The notes: generated by a model from the letters alone, not told the origin. Counted from the stretch's first letter, positions 47,309-58,455 are shown. The stretch: DNA of 64,000 nucleotides from Porodaedalea pini (GCA_002794775.1 NBAY01000058.1:124001-188000), one strand, 5' to 3'. Numbers and translations: made by a program.

Positions 47309-48374
47309 CTGTGGGAAAGTGAGACCCCTATCCTCCTCTCTACAACACGTTTTGTGTGCTCATCCATTGGTTTATCTGATCGCCCTCATGTCTCCTACTT
47401 GCACAATCCTCCACTTCAACCTCACACTGGATCACCTTTTGTCAGCGATCATGCAGCTCCAAGCATCCGTGGTGATGCCTTTGTGTCACCCCCCATCCCT
47501 ACATCTCCGCACTGTCCCTCCTCTACATCGTAAACATAGCCACAGGCGTCGTCCTAGACACTTGTCCAACAATCTTTGCTGCATCCAGCAGACATTCGAC
47601 AAAGTCACTACCATCATCAAAGTCCACCAAGCCTTTGCCAAACATCAGTGGCAGGAACAGCAATCCGTTTTGTCAACCGCCCCCTCCTCCCCTATGTCAG
47701 TGGAGTTTATCATGACCCCGCTGCCGGCCCCGGCGAGTCCCTCACCACCTCCACCACCACCAGCCCATTCTCGTCGCCAGACACTCCCGGCATTCCCCCC
47801 ATCTCCCCCTCTGGTACCCCCAACCTGGTCCACTACATTAGCTTTAGCTCACGGTACCGCATTCTGATATCCTCCTAGTCCTCCCCCCCTTCCTCCAATT
47901 CCTATGCGTCGGTCATCCCCTATTAGACAAACCGACATCTCTACTTTACCACCTCCCTTTCCTCCATCTCGTCCCCCCAGCTGTCCACACCACCATAACT
48001 ATTCACTAAAGCCTGTTAGCGGCTCCCCTTCTCTATCCAACCTTCTCCGCTAGCCCAAATTTTGTTCTGTAGAATTTGTTAGCTTTTGTCACTTCCTTAC
48101 TAACCCACAGCCACCATCAGAAATGACCAATTCTGACCAATTCTGACACAGCAGGAAAATCTGGGGTTTTCCATGAGGGAGGAGTATATCACGGAGTGTT
48201 TAGTGGGGCTCATATAATTTCGGCTAAAAAAGCTGTATATGGACAATGAAACTAATTATAGTCATAAGCGAGAGGATGGAGTGTGAAAAGATTTGAAACC
48301 TAATAACACGTGATTTTTAATTTCCATAAATAGTAGTCACATGATCTTATTGTGTCATGTGCACTTAGGTTCCA
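47309..48374. other. Unassigned sequence with a Pro-rich plus-strand frame
   Basis: A frame open to 47867 has a Pro/Ser-rich end. It has no recognisable domain and no clear start, and composition alone may keep it open. 47870-48374 is pyrimidine-rich, then AT-rich, without a supported gene. Confidence 0.3.
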
Positions 48375-48829
48375 AATCTGTCTGTGCTGTTGTGAGAAAA
48401 GGAGGGTGGAAAGAGCTCAATGTGGAACACAAACCTTGCTGCTGCATCACAAATACTAAATGGATTGGCTTCAAACTTTCAGGAGCTGTTGGTATAGTCA
48501 TATACTTAATTTACAGACACAGGAAAGAATTTTATAGGTAGATGTAGGGGAGCCATAATTTTTGAATCTCAGTGGAAATGGGTGAGAGAACAGACCAGCT
48601 GCACTTGTTTGATCTCCACCCACCTACACAGTCAATGTATTGCTCCCTATTTTACATATTTCTGCTCCTGAGAACCATGCCTTTTTTTTTTTTGAGTACT
48701 TAATGAGCAGGTACTGTGCAGAATTTACAGAGAAAATGCACATTTATTCTAATTTTTTGACATGTTGGCTCAGCCACAGCTCATTTCACATGACATGCAC
48801 GTGTCGCAGGACTTATGAAAACGGCTGTA
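48375..48829 (-). repeat. Foldback right arm of element 2
   Basis: Reverse complement of the arm at 6381-6790. It ends GGCTGTA at 48829, directly beside the gene relic at 48833. A run of T lengthens the homopolymer near 48680. Confidence 0.85.
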
Positions 48830-48832
48830 GAT

Positions 48833-50098
48833 ACACGCACAGTTTCTCCATCTCGTCAAGGTTCATCGTCTTCCACCCGGCCTTCACGTCCTCCTTCTAG
48901 CACGCACCAAGCCCCATCTCCGAGTTTCCAGGACTCATCGGGATTCTGTGTCTTACGGAATGCGGGGAGGGGTTGAATGGGGGGTGCGTATGATGTACCA
49001 ACATAACAAAAAATCAAGTTTCCCCCGGAGGAAGATGCATGTGCTCATTAAATCCCAAATTCAGTAACATATGCCTTATTTAGACATTAATAAAGTCATG
49101 TGATGTATTTTTATCTGGGGTACTTTCATATTTTTGTTGCTCTGTAAATGTTAGCCCCGGATTGGAGCCATGTAAATGGCATGTTAGATTACAAATCTGT
49201 TTTTATGTCATGTGATAATATTTTTTTTCTGACAGGCCCCGGAGGAACCAAAAATCCCCCGGAGTCTCGATCACGTGACAATCATTTGAGAGTGGTGACC
49301 ACCGCATTTCAGCACCTCAAAAAGTTGTAAAATACATATCTCATTCAATTCTTCATGGAATCTCTTCAAATAAATTGCTAAATTCATAATCTGATATATA
49401 TAAAATAATTCTGAGCTTCAAATGTGAAGTAACCATGTGTAGTGTCCACGTTGAAAATAATAGGTGTATTGTCAGGCAGAATCCTTCCCTAGCTTTCCTG
49501 AGCTCAAATTTGAAGATAAAGATATGAAACATATTGAAGAATTGTCTTTATGGGTTATCAGGATTTTAGAACTACTTGGGGCATCTTAGAAAATTTTGTG
49601 GAGGCAGTCTGTCTCAAATAAGATAGACCCTCTTTCACTTGTCAGACTAATTGCATACACTCTTTTTACTGAATAGGTTCTTATATGCATAGTAAATGAT
49701 TCAAGTAAATTTTTGAAAATTTAATGACTCAATTCCATAGAGAATTGAACAAGTTAGTGATTTTTGAAGCTGAAAAAAAGGTATTTTATGCATGACAAAT
49801 CTATTTTCTGGGGGTTGTCTATTCCCCGGGGGTGTTTTACTCTCCGGGGGTGTTTTGCTCTCCGGGGGGTGTTTTTGCTCTCCGGGGGTATGTCACATGC
49901 TCCGGGGAATTTTTTCTTGTCTCCGGTGGTTAAATAAACTCTCCGGGGGGCAACTTGATTTTTTGTTACGTTGGTACGTCATAGGTGCGCGTCTGACATG
50001 CTGGATGAGGTCGAAGAGAGTCCGTGAGCACGCACGTCCCGGACCGAGTGCGAAGATACCCACAAGCTCGTCATCTTCGTCAGAAAGCGCCTATTCAT
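48833..50098 (-). pseudogene. Flavin-reductase-like relic, copy B (exon 1 only)
   Basis: Bases 49990-50098 and 48833-48982 together correspond to exon 1 of copies A and C (start ATG at 50098; WKTMNLDEME region near 48870). They are split by a 995-bp transposon. Homology stops within the first intron, where the foldback arm begins, so all downstream exons are gone. The adjacent divergent reductase at 50205 is intact. Confidence 0.85.
48989..49983. mobile_element. Non-autonomous TIR DNA transposon with subterminal repeats
   Basis: Starts TATGATGTACCAACATAAC and ends with the inverted GTTACGTTGGTACGTCATA. The inverted similarity extends through an AAAAAATCAAGTT segment to a C-run. It is flanked by a perfect GGTGCG (48983-48988 and 49984-49989). 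Inside, CTCCGGGGG-type motifs recur: at least five near the right end (49800-49950), with inverse copies near the left end (49020, 49235-49265). No transposase is encoded. Confidence 0.8.
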
Positions 50099-50204
50099 AG
50101 CCCTCAAACACCGTAAGGATGAGAAAGCAAGGCAGGGACATGGGAAAGCAACGCTCGCAACATCTTTTTAGGCGCATCCATTGCGGTCGACGACACTATC
50201 GCTC
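50099..50204. promoter_or_regulatory. Former bidirectional promoter, copy B
   Basis: Retains GGATGAGAAAGCA and CGCAACATCTTTTTA (50115-50172). It now serves only the plus-strand reductase. Confidence 0.5.
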
Positions 50205-51664
50205 ATGGACTCCGAGCTGCACGGCTCGTATGCGTACACCGACTCGCTGAAGCGCGTATACTATGGCCCTGGCTGCCTGGTGACTGCCTTGCCGAAGCTG
50301 CTTGCGACGCTCGGCGTGAAGAAAGCGCTTGTTGTCACTGGACGAAGCCTGCACACAAAGGTACGTGCGTGATCTCTCGCCTTCATTATTGTCCTCGACT
50401 CTCACCACGCCTACAGACCAACGTTGTCCGAAATGTCGAAGATGTCCTGAAGTCGCAGAACGCATATGGAGAGACGTTCTGGGAGATTGGCGAACACACA
50501 CCAGTTGCTGGAATCAATGTCGGCATAGCCACATTCTCTCGGTCGGGCGCAGACGTTATTGTGAGCGTTGGCGGCGGCAGTCCGATTGATGCTAGTAAAG
50601 CGATCATATACCGCCATCATGAACGTGATACGAGCAAGAATTTTGTCCCGCATATCGCGATACCGACAACGTTGAGTGCGGCGGAGTACCAGGTGCGTCG
50701 CTCTTACAAGGACTATGTCAGTCAAGGCGGTATACGTAGAGATTGGTACTACTACTCCGTCTCTCATACTTCCAACCAAATTCATTAATTTGACTGACAT
50801 CGTCTCTGCACGGCTTTATCCAGGCAACGTGGGCTAACTGCATATACATAGATCAGTGCGGGATACACGAATGAAAGCGGGGACAAAGTCCGGTTGTTTG
50901 CTCCGCAGCTCGCGCCTTCTGGAGTCATCCTGGACGCAGAGCTCACCCTCGCGACGCCCGAACGGCTTTGGTCAGTGTACTCATCCCTCTTCTTGATGCC
51001 ATAATCTCACTATCCCACAGGCTCTCGACTGGGATGCGTGCAGTCGACCACGCAGTCGGTATGCCTTGAGACTCAAGGTAATATACAAGAATTTACTCTC
51101 CGTACAGAGAACCTCTACGGACAAGGCGTCCCCTACCCAGTCAAAGTCCTCTGCTACGATGCACTCGCCTCGCTTTTCACCCACCTCCCTCTCTCAAAGG
51201 CCGATCCCTCCAACGTATCTGTGCGCCAAAAGTTGCAAATCGCATCGTGGATGAGCACCTGGCCCCTCAAGATGGAACAGCGCAAGACCACCGGGCTATC
51301 GCATGCGCTGGGCCACAAGCTCGGTGCACGGTACCATATCCCGCACGGAATCACGTCGTGCCTCACCCTCGCCCCCGTCGTCGCTCTCCAGGCATCCATT
51401 GCATCTCCAGAGCACAAAAAGGCGCTCACGAAAGCGCTGTTTTATCTTCAGGTGCCCTCTGCGGGTAGTGAAGAGGCGGACGTCCAGCTCCTTGCGCATG
51501 CGATTGAGCATTTGGTCATTCAGCTGGGGCTGAAGTCTGATTTGCAGGAGTACGGTGTGCCGAGGGCGGATGTGCCGAAGATTGCAGAACAAGCATTGGG
51601 AAGCAAGGAGGATGCGAGGTTCGGTGAGGTCGTGAAGGTCCTCGAGAACCTCTACCCCAACTAG
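50205..51664 (+). CDS. Maleylacetate-reductase-like iron alcohol dehydrogenase, copy B
   Basis: Five exons (50205-50360, 50417-50692, 50852-50970, 51021-51058, 51108-51664) give 381 residues with no break. Motifs: LVVTGRSLHTK near residue 45, the NAD-binding GGGSPIDASKAI (residues 104-115), PTTLSAAEY (about 135-143), MRAVDHAVENLYG (about residue 190), and the metal-site region GLSHALGHKLGARYHIPHG with His at about 262, 266 and 276. Maleylacetate reductases turn maleylacetate into 3-oxoadipate with NAD(P)H, at the end of hydroxyquinol breakdown. A related iron-containing dehydrogenase activity is the alternative. It is the only clean copy of four in the window. Its former divergent partner is destroyed. 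Confidence 0.88.
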
Positions 51665-51933
51665 CAGTTACTGAATGCTTACTGAAGAAACTGTACATGA
51701 GAACTGATCAATAGTTAGTTGAAATTGAACTGATATTTTCTGTGGGATTGATATACTTGATAAAAAGAAATTCAGATGGGAAATCGAAGTGTTGGCCGGC
51801 CCGGGGTGGAAACAAAAAGTGAGGCTGGTTGAGAGAGAACTGGTATTTAAGACGCTGCGGATGCGTACACTCGCAGTCGCAATCACTTGTCGAATGCGCA
51901 CTCTCACTCATCGGCCGCCGCCCACTCGTTCGC

Positions 51934-53432
51934 ATGTCCTATAAATCTCTGCTGAGGAACGCCAGCACAACGCGCTGCATACGACATACGTCTTGTCCTC
52001 CCTTCAAATTGGCCGTGTCCACGCGCGCACTCAGCTCGGCCCTTCTCTCTGTCCACCGACCAGGACTCCCCCCGCTCTCTCTCCTTCCGCTCACCGCACC
52101 TAGTAATCCCTTTTGGATGGCGGCCAGACACATCTCGAGCTCGAAGGAGAAGGCGCCCGCTTCGTCGTCGTCGTCGTCTGACGACGAGCTCGACGAGCAC
52201 GGTCATAAACACGAACACGGACACTCGCATTCGCACTCAATGTTCGACACTCATTCGCACTCGCGCGACGACGGCCCGAACGAGGACGTCGAGAGCATCG
52301 TCAAGGCGCTCCAGGGCAAGGGTGACCGCGGCAGCCGCATCACAATCATTGGCCTCGTCGTCAACGTCGGTCTCACCGCGTCGAAGGGCGTTGCTGGATG
52401 GTACATGAACTCGGCCGCCCTGCTCGCAGAGGCAGGCCATTCTGCAAGTGGTGGGCGAGATTATCGGATTCTGTCCATTAGAAGACTACATATCTAACGA
52501 TGGCATGGCACACAGACTTGCTCGGCGACTTCGTTACCCTCTTCGCCTGGCGCTTTTCACGACGGACGCCCACCCTCAAATACCCCTACGGCTTCGGCAA
52601 ATTCGAAACGCTGGGCACGACGACCGTCGCGTTCATCCTCGTCGGCGGCGCGCTCGGGATTGGCGCACACTCCTTCACGCTCCTCACGCACCACTTGCTC
52701 GAGACCGCCGCGGCGCTCCCGCCAGGGCCCGCACAGCTGCTCATTCAAAACGTCACAGACGTCGCACAATCCGTCGCAACCTCCATACCCAGCGCCGCGC
52801 ACTCGCACACACACATCGACGCCCCAGAGCTCGCGCTCGACCCGAATGCCGCGTGGTTCGCTCTCGTCAGCGTGGTGCTCAAGGAATGGCTGTACCGCGC
52901 GACCAAACGTGTCGCGGATGCCGAGCGCAGCGGAGTACTGCTCGCGAACGCGGTGCACCACCGCGCAGACGCGTACACAAGCGGCGTGGCGCTCGCTGCG
53001 ATACTCGGCACGTGGGCCTTCCCCGCGCTCCCGCTCGATCCGCTTGGCGGGCTGCTCGTCGCACTCGTTATACTGCGGCAGGGCGTGCAGCTGTTCATAG
53101 GCGCGTTTGGCGAGCTCACGGACGCAGGCGTCTCACCGCGCACGCGCAAGGCCCTTGAGAGGGCATTGGTACCGCTCGTGGGCGAGGGTCCGGGGGGTGC
53201 GTTGAAGGCGGTGGAGGAGGTGCGCGCGATGCGCGCGGGTGCATTGCTGTTTGTGGATGTGAAGGTGCGCGTTCCGCCTTCGCTGCCTGTTGGTGACGCT
53301 GCGGTCCTCGAGACGCGTATCCGTGATGCCCTGCTCGCGGTGCGGAAAGAAATCGCCGAGGTGCGGATCAAGTTCGTGCCCGTCGACGAGGACGACGAGA
53401 AGGCCGAGGTGGATTCTGAAGGACGGTTATGA
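51934..53432 (+). CDS. Mitochondrial cation-diffusion-facilitator metal transporter (MMT type)
   Basis: Exons 51934-52450 and 52516-53432 encode 477 residues. The N-terminus is basic and hydroxylated, as in a mitochondrial presequence, followed by a Ser/Asp stretch and a His-rich metal-binding loop (HGHKHEHGHSHSHS, about residues 88-101). The first transport helix follows (ITIIGLVVNVGLTASKGVAG), then LLAEAGHSASDLLGDF with HxxxD (the Asp codon spans the intron). A later helix has VHHRADAYTSGVAL with the second HxxxD. A cytosolic-type C-terminal domain (LLFVDVKVRVPPSLPVGDA) completes the family layout. Yeast Mmt1/Mmt2 export iron from mitochondria; the metal here is inferred from the family. 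The gene is intact and GC-rich. The chosen ATG at 51934 starts the presequence. Confidence 0.9.
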
Positions 53433-54363
53433 GGACACGCACAGTCATTGGATATCTGTATACTTAGTTTTCTTCTTTTCTTTTTCATCTCGCACTTCGT
53501 TCCGCATGATATAATTGTAAGGTTTATTTTTATACTTATTCTTTATTTCACTCCACTGACAATCATATTGCTCTCAGATTGTTGCATAGCTGCATAATGC
53601 ATAATTTACAGGCATTTTCTTCCCTGAGGGGACCCGGCGCTCGCTCTGTTCAAGAAGTCCTTAAAGCATGTGAAGCCGTCCTATCAACCGCTATCGTATA
53701 ATCAAGCAGCATCAAAGGAATATGCGGAGTAGATGGAGCGCCCGAGTGCATCCAACAGCGCCCAAGGAGGGCTACGTGGGCAGATAGAAGTCGAGAAGCA
53801 GCAAAGAAGGGCATGTGTTCGTACACAACGCTCTGTAGCGTTAGAGCTGCCAAGCCGTATAAATACCGACGATGAGAGAGAGTCGGATGCTAGATGCTAG
53901 AGCGATAAGTGCCCGCAATGTCGGAAGTGGACGTTCAAATTAAGGCCGAGAGCCAAGACGCAACCCAGGACGCCGCGACGATGATGGGGGAGATGGAGAC
54001 GGGGACGGGGACGGGGGCGATGTTTGAGGGGAAGCCATTGAGGACTTCCCGAGAAACGTCCTAGCTGGTGCGGTTATGTTGAGTGGGAGCGGGCGCCGAG
54101 CGCGTACGTGCATGCATACACTGATACAGGGCACATCGGCGTGAACCGGATTTGTGAGTGTAGATGTAGGATTTTAGATGTGAGGACATAACAAGGTTTG
54201 GCGGATAGGTGTGGGGTTTTTATGTAAGTAGGGATGGATGGAATAATATTTGTACTCGGGTGGCAATATCAGAACAGCAGCAAGCTTTCTGCAGCTGTAT
54301 ATGTATAGCGCAGTGCTCAGACAGGATACAAGTACAATAGTCGACGATTCAGCCTCTCTTCTG
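53433..54363. other. Intergenic between transporter and reductase copy C
   Basis: No supported gene. A G-rich stretch (GGGGACGGGGACGGGGGC, about 54000) gives a Pro/Ser-rich minus frame without homology. Confidence 0.45.
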
Positions 54364-55766
54364 CTAGTTGGGGTAGAGGTTCTCGAGGATCTTCACGACC
54401 TCACCGAACCTCGCATCCTCCTTGCTTCCAATGCCTGTTCTGCAATCTTCGGCACATCCGCCCTCGGCACACCGTACTCCTTCAAGTCCGACTTCAGCCC
54501 CAGCTGAATGACCAAATGCTCAATCGCATGCGCAAGGAGCTGGACGTCCGCCTCTTCACTACCCGCCGAGGGCACCTGAAGATAAAACAGCGCTTTCGTG
54601 AGCGCCTTTTTGTGCTCTGGAGATGCAATGGATGCCTGGAGAGCGACGACGGGGGCAAGGGTGAGGCACGACGTTATCCCGTGCGGGATATGATACCGCG
54701 CACCGAGCTTGTGGCCGAGCGCGTGCGACAGCCCGAGAGCTGTGGGCTGCTCCATCTTGAGTGGCCAGAGGCTCATCCACGCGGCGACCTGCAGCTTCTG
54801 GCGCACTGATACGTCGGACGGATTGGCCTTTGAGAGAGGGAGGTTGGCGAAGAGCGAGGCGAGTGCATCGTAGCAGAGGACCTTGACTGGGTAGGGAACT
54901 CCCGGTCTGTAGAGGTTCTCTGTCTATGGAGTTAGTGCATGTATGTGACTTTGACTCTAAGGGCATACCAACTGCGTGGTCGACTGCGCGCATCCCGGTA
55001 GAGAGCCTGCAAGATGGGTAAGATGAGGACGACACTGAGGGACGAATGGACTGACCAGAGCCGCTCAGGCGTCGCGAGGGTGAGCTCCGCGTCCAGTATG
55101 ATTCCAGCAGGCGCAAGCTCGTGCGCAAATACACCGACTTTATCTCCATTTTCATTCGTGTATCCCGCACCGACCTATGCATATACATTTAGTCCATCCA
55201 TGCATCTGCGAGGTCTTGCAATGGACGATGGCAGAGATTCGGGAGTGCCTTAACCGACATCGGTCATGTAAGTAAGAAGATACACACCGTATACTCCGCC
55301 GCGCTCAGCGTTGTCGGCACAGCAATATGTGGGAGAAACCTCTTGCTCGTATCCCGTTCATGATGGCGGTATATAATCGCTTTGCTAGCATCAATCGGAC
55401 TGCCGCCGCCAACGCTCACAATAACGTCTGCGCCCGCCCGGGCAAGAGCGTCTATGCCAGCATTGATACCCGCAACAGGAGCGTGCTCGCCGATCTCCCA
55501 GAACGTCTCTCCATACGCGTTCTGCGTCTTCAGGACCTCTTCGACTTTGCGGACAATGTTGGTCTGTAGGCGCAGTGAGCGCCGGGAACAAGAACAGGTC
55601 ACGCACGTACCTTTGTGTGCAGGCTGCGTCCAGTGACGACGAGCGCTTTCTTCACGCCGAGCGTCGCAAGCAGCTTCGGCAATGCGGTCGCCAGGCAGCC
55701 TGGGCTGTAGTACACGCCCTTCAGCGGGTCAGTGTACGCATACGAGCCGTGCAATTCTGCGTCCAT
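54364..55766 (-). pseudogene. Maleylacetate-reductase-like, copy C, C-terminal frameshift
   Basis: The same five-exon plan as copy B on the minus strand, starting MDAELHGSYAYTDPLKGVYY at 55766. GGGSPIDAS, MRAVDHAVENLY and the HALGHKLGARYHIPHG region are intact. Near 54434 one G is missing relative to copy B. The frame therefore changes after AEQALE and ends at 54393 instead of the ancestral TAG at 54364-54366, replacing about 20 residues with 10. Since only the last helix is altered the protein might still fold, so this could be a recent lesion, a tolerated variant or a sequencing error. It is divergent from flavin reductase copy C. Confidence 0.75.
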
Positions 55767-55888
55767 GTTCGACGTGGGGAATGTGGTCAGGGTGAATGGA
55801 CTCAGTCGCTTAAAAAGATGTTGCGGGCAGCGACCGGGGCTGCTTTATCATCCAGCCTGCTTTCTCATCCTATGTCATTTAGAGGACG
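55767..55888. promoter_or_regulatory. Bidirectional promoter, copy C
   Basis: 122 bp between divergent ATGs. On the minus strand it contains GGATGAGAAAGCA, ATGATAAAGCA and CGCAACATCTTTTTA in the same order and orientation relative to the reductase as in copy A. Confidence 0.6.
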
Positions 55889-57168
55889 ATGAGGAGCTCC
55901 GTTCTGAGGAAGATAGCCTGCTCGAGGCCGCCCCTCACCGCCCCTCGACACGCACAGAGCGGAACTCGAGCACTCTCCTCATCCTCGATCAAGTTATCCG
56001 ACACGCGCCCGCCGTTCAACCCAGCTCCGGCCTTCCGCAAGACACAGCATCCCGATGAGGGCTGGAAGCTCAGTGATGGATTGCGGACGACAACAGACAT
56101 AGGTGCGCGTTGGAAGGAGGACGAGAAGGCCGGGTGGAAGACGATGAACTTTGATGAGATGGAGAAGCCGTGCGTGTTCTATAAATTGATTCTATTTACT
56201 AGGAATGCATGGCTAATAACTGAACGACATTTAAAGGCTTATTTACAAAATGCTGACCTCGGCAGTTGTTCCCCGACCCATTGCATTTGTCTCCACGCTC
56301 TCAGAGACGAGCGTGCCCAACCTCGCTCCTTTCAGGTGAGCCTCTGCACCAATTCCAGATTAAGTTCGAGGTTAATGAATAACTTAGTTACTTTTCTTTG
56401 GTGAGCGGGATTCCGCCATAGCTCTTACTGCTCATTGAACTTTGAAACCCAGGTGGCACACAACCCGCCACTTGTCAGTGTATCGTTCATGCTGCCCTCG
56501 AATCGCCCAAAAGATACACGGGAGAACATCAAGGCAACCAAGGAATTTACAGTTAACATCATTAGCGAACCGTGCGTAGGGTCATAACACAAGTTTGAGC
56601 TTTACTCATGATTAATTGTTACAGGTTCGTAGAAGCAGCTAACTCGACTTCTGTCGAGGCGCCTGCCGACATCGATGAGTGGGCTGTGAGTGGACTCACG
56701 CCGGAGCATAGTGTATGTCACGTCAGAACTCTACTCGGGGCACTCATTGACATCCTTGATATCCATTAGGACGTCGTGAAGCCACCTCGCGTGCGCGAGA
56801 GCGCCGTCAGCTTCGAATGCGAGGTACATCAGTACTCATACTTCTCTCTTATCCGCCTCTCACTCCTCTCGCAGCTCTTCCACTTCCTTGACATCTCCCC
56901 CTCTCAAGCAGGCGCAGGCATCCCAGACCCAACCAATACGCTCGTCCTCGGACGCATCCGCCGCGCACACGTCCGACACGCCGTCCTCGCAGACGACGGT
57001 CTGCAGGTCGACACCGCTGCGCTTCGCGCCGTCTCACGTCTCGGAGGCGTTACATACGCACGCATCGGCGAAGGCTTCAAGCTCTCACGTCCATCGTGGC
57101 GTGCGGAAGAAGGCGTCATGCGCGCACTTATGGAGAAAAATAGCAGTAGAAAGGTTGAGGGGTCGTAG
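55889..57168 (+). CDS. Flavin-reductase-like FMN-binding split-barrel protein, copy C
   Basis: Seven exons (55889-56169, 56237-56335, 56388-56400, 56453-56571, 56625-56712, 56770-56823, 56875-57168) give 315 residues. The N-terminus MRSSVLRKIACSRPPLTAPR could be a presequence. Core motifs: LIYKMLTSAVVPRPIAFVST, VPNLAPF, then SYFSL from the 13-nt microexon, VAHNPPLVSVSFM and TKEFTVNIISEP. The C-terminal part has NTLVLGRIRRAHVRHAVL. The microexon restores the family's typical NLAPFSYF motif; skipping it shifts the frame. Such proteins bind FMN and often supply reduced flavin. The divergent pairing with a maleylacetate reductase suggests a role in aromatic ring catabolism, which is inference. 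Confidence 0.88.
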
Positions 57169-57320
57169 AGCACGACTGAGTCTCTCTTTATCTATATTGA
57201 GTACGACAGAACGGATCAAGAAACATTGAATTTATGTGTGGCAACACATCGTTATCATAAACAGGCCTGTTACGCTCAGACTGATATGCGGCTATACTAG
57301 AGGACCACTAGTTAGGCTTG

Positions 57321-57873
57321 TTAAAATCCATTCGTCCAGTCGCCTTCCTCAGTATGGTTCGTCGCACAACTTTTTAGTCTACTCCAGTTGGCCTCGTTAT
57401 TGACATCCTCCGGATCGAAGGTAACGTGGCCCAGAGTCTTACCCTCCAATGCGTGATAATGGCCGTCCGGCTTGTCGATTGAGACTGAAAGCAGGTCTCA
57501 GAGATAATCTAAACTGAAGAGAATCGTGATTACTTACTCATAGTCGAGCCGTCTTTCTTCCACCAGACGTCATATCCTAAAGGCTTATTATCGTGATCTG
57601 TACGATCATTATCCAGAACTGCAGATGGGTTGATGTATTAGCATCAGAACCGACCATGGAGGTATGTTTTGGGTTCTTACTTGACTTGACTTCATTATAT
57701 TGACTTTCTGCAGGTTTGAAGATCCCTAGATCTTTCGAAGCCTTTTTCCAGCCCGAGCTCGCTTTTCTGCTTGACTCCGACTGCGGACCCGCTCGTGAGC
57801 TGGACTGAGAGCTTCCCTTCTTGCTCTTCTTGTCTCCACTTCGACTCCTGAGTTTTTTGATGAAACGCGACAT
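57321..57873 (-). CDS. Small unknown protein, tandem paralogue 1
   Basis: Three exons give about 147 residues. Exon 1 (MSRFIKKLRSRSGDKKSKKG) is Ser/Lys-rich and contains KKASKDLGIFKPAESQYNEV. Exon 2 has YDVWWKKDGSTM. Exon 3 has IDKPDGHYHALEGKTLGHVT and NEANWSRLKS, ending at TAA 57321-57323. Introns are short GT-AG, with a CTAAT branch point in the first. I do not recognise the family. A paralogue with the same exon plan lies at 60567, and upstream sequence is shared too, so both belong to one segmental duplication. Confidence 0.7.
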
Positions 57874-58455
57874 TGCTTATCGTTCAAGCTTCTACAGATG
57901 CAACATTGCATTGCGAAACCTGGGGATCTTTATATGTTCTGAGTCGGCCTCACTCACACTAATCCTGATGATTACTTTACTACATACATCAGACCCGCAA
58001 AATTCATAAGAACAAAGCAAGTTAGTAAAATGTCTAGATGGGTTCTTATTGTGCCATGGTTAGCCGCTAAGGAAGCTTCAGCTAGGCAATCCTGCCGCCA
58101 CGATGACAATATTAATATGTGGCCCTCATTGGCGGGTGTCGCCATGCAACTTTGCATTCAGCTTTCTTGGCACATACATATGTCTGTCTTTCATTATAGT
58201 TCAGCAAAGTAGAGTAAGCTTGACAGACGGACTAGCCAATTATGAGCAAATGAAATCCATGTTACAGCTGTAAGTGGACTCACATTTTCACCTAATCGAG
58301 TTCGGATTTTTGGCAGTAATATGTGGCCCTCTTTCGCTAGCGTCAACGTGTAGCTTTATGTTGCCTTGCTCCGTACGTGAGCCCGAGACTGCAATAGTTT
58401 CCATGCTTCTATTCCGGGTAAAACGATTCAAGGAACGTTGACCTCGCATTCTCCT
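57874..58455. other. Upstream region shared with the second small gene
   Basis: Parts of 57874-58430 match 61097-61640 (for example the CTGTAAGTGGACTCACAT segment at 58269 and 61478). No gene is seen. It may hold the promoter of the minus-strand small gene. Confidence 0.5.

Larger units (their letters stand above)
10708..48829. mobile_element. Foldback/TIR element 2, expanded by nested insertions
   Basis: The left end TACAGCTATTTTCATAAGTC (10708) and the right end, the reverse complement of TACAGCCGTTTTCATAAGTC (to 48829), belong to the same inverted arm family. Between them the left arm is interrupted by element E1 (10744-37004) and then by E2 (37199-43505); each interruption is flanked by a 5-bp duplication. 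The arm then ends at about 43708. The core (43709-48374) holds gene and transposon fragments. That both ends belong to one original element is inferred from arm continuity. Confidence 0.55.

Noticed and set aside
47121..47867. Long plus-strand frame with a Pro-rich end
   Set aside because: No recognisable domain, no supported start, and it overlaps relic sequence on the other strand; openness may come from C-rich composition.
49148..49330. Short frame within the 995-bp TIR element
   Set aside because: Too short and without transposase motifs; the element is treated as non-autonomous.
49800..49950. Spaced CTCCGGGGG repeats as a CRISPR-like array
   Set aside because: Repeat units are short and unequal, spacers are T-rich and irregular, and the genome is eukaryotic; they are subterminal transposon repeats.
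52448..53158. Arg/His-rich plus-strand frame inside the metal transporter
   Set aside because: It is an out-of-frame reading of the GC-rich transporter exon with no protein-like features.
52745..53488. Ser/Ala-rich minus-strand frame opposite the transporter
   Set aside because: Antisense shadow of a GC-rich exon; no splice or start support.
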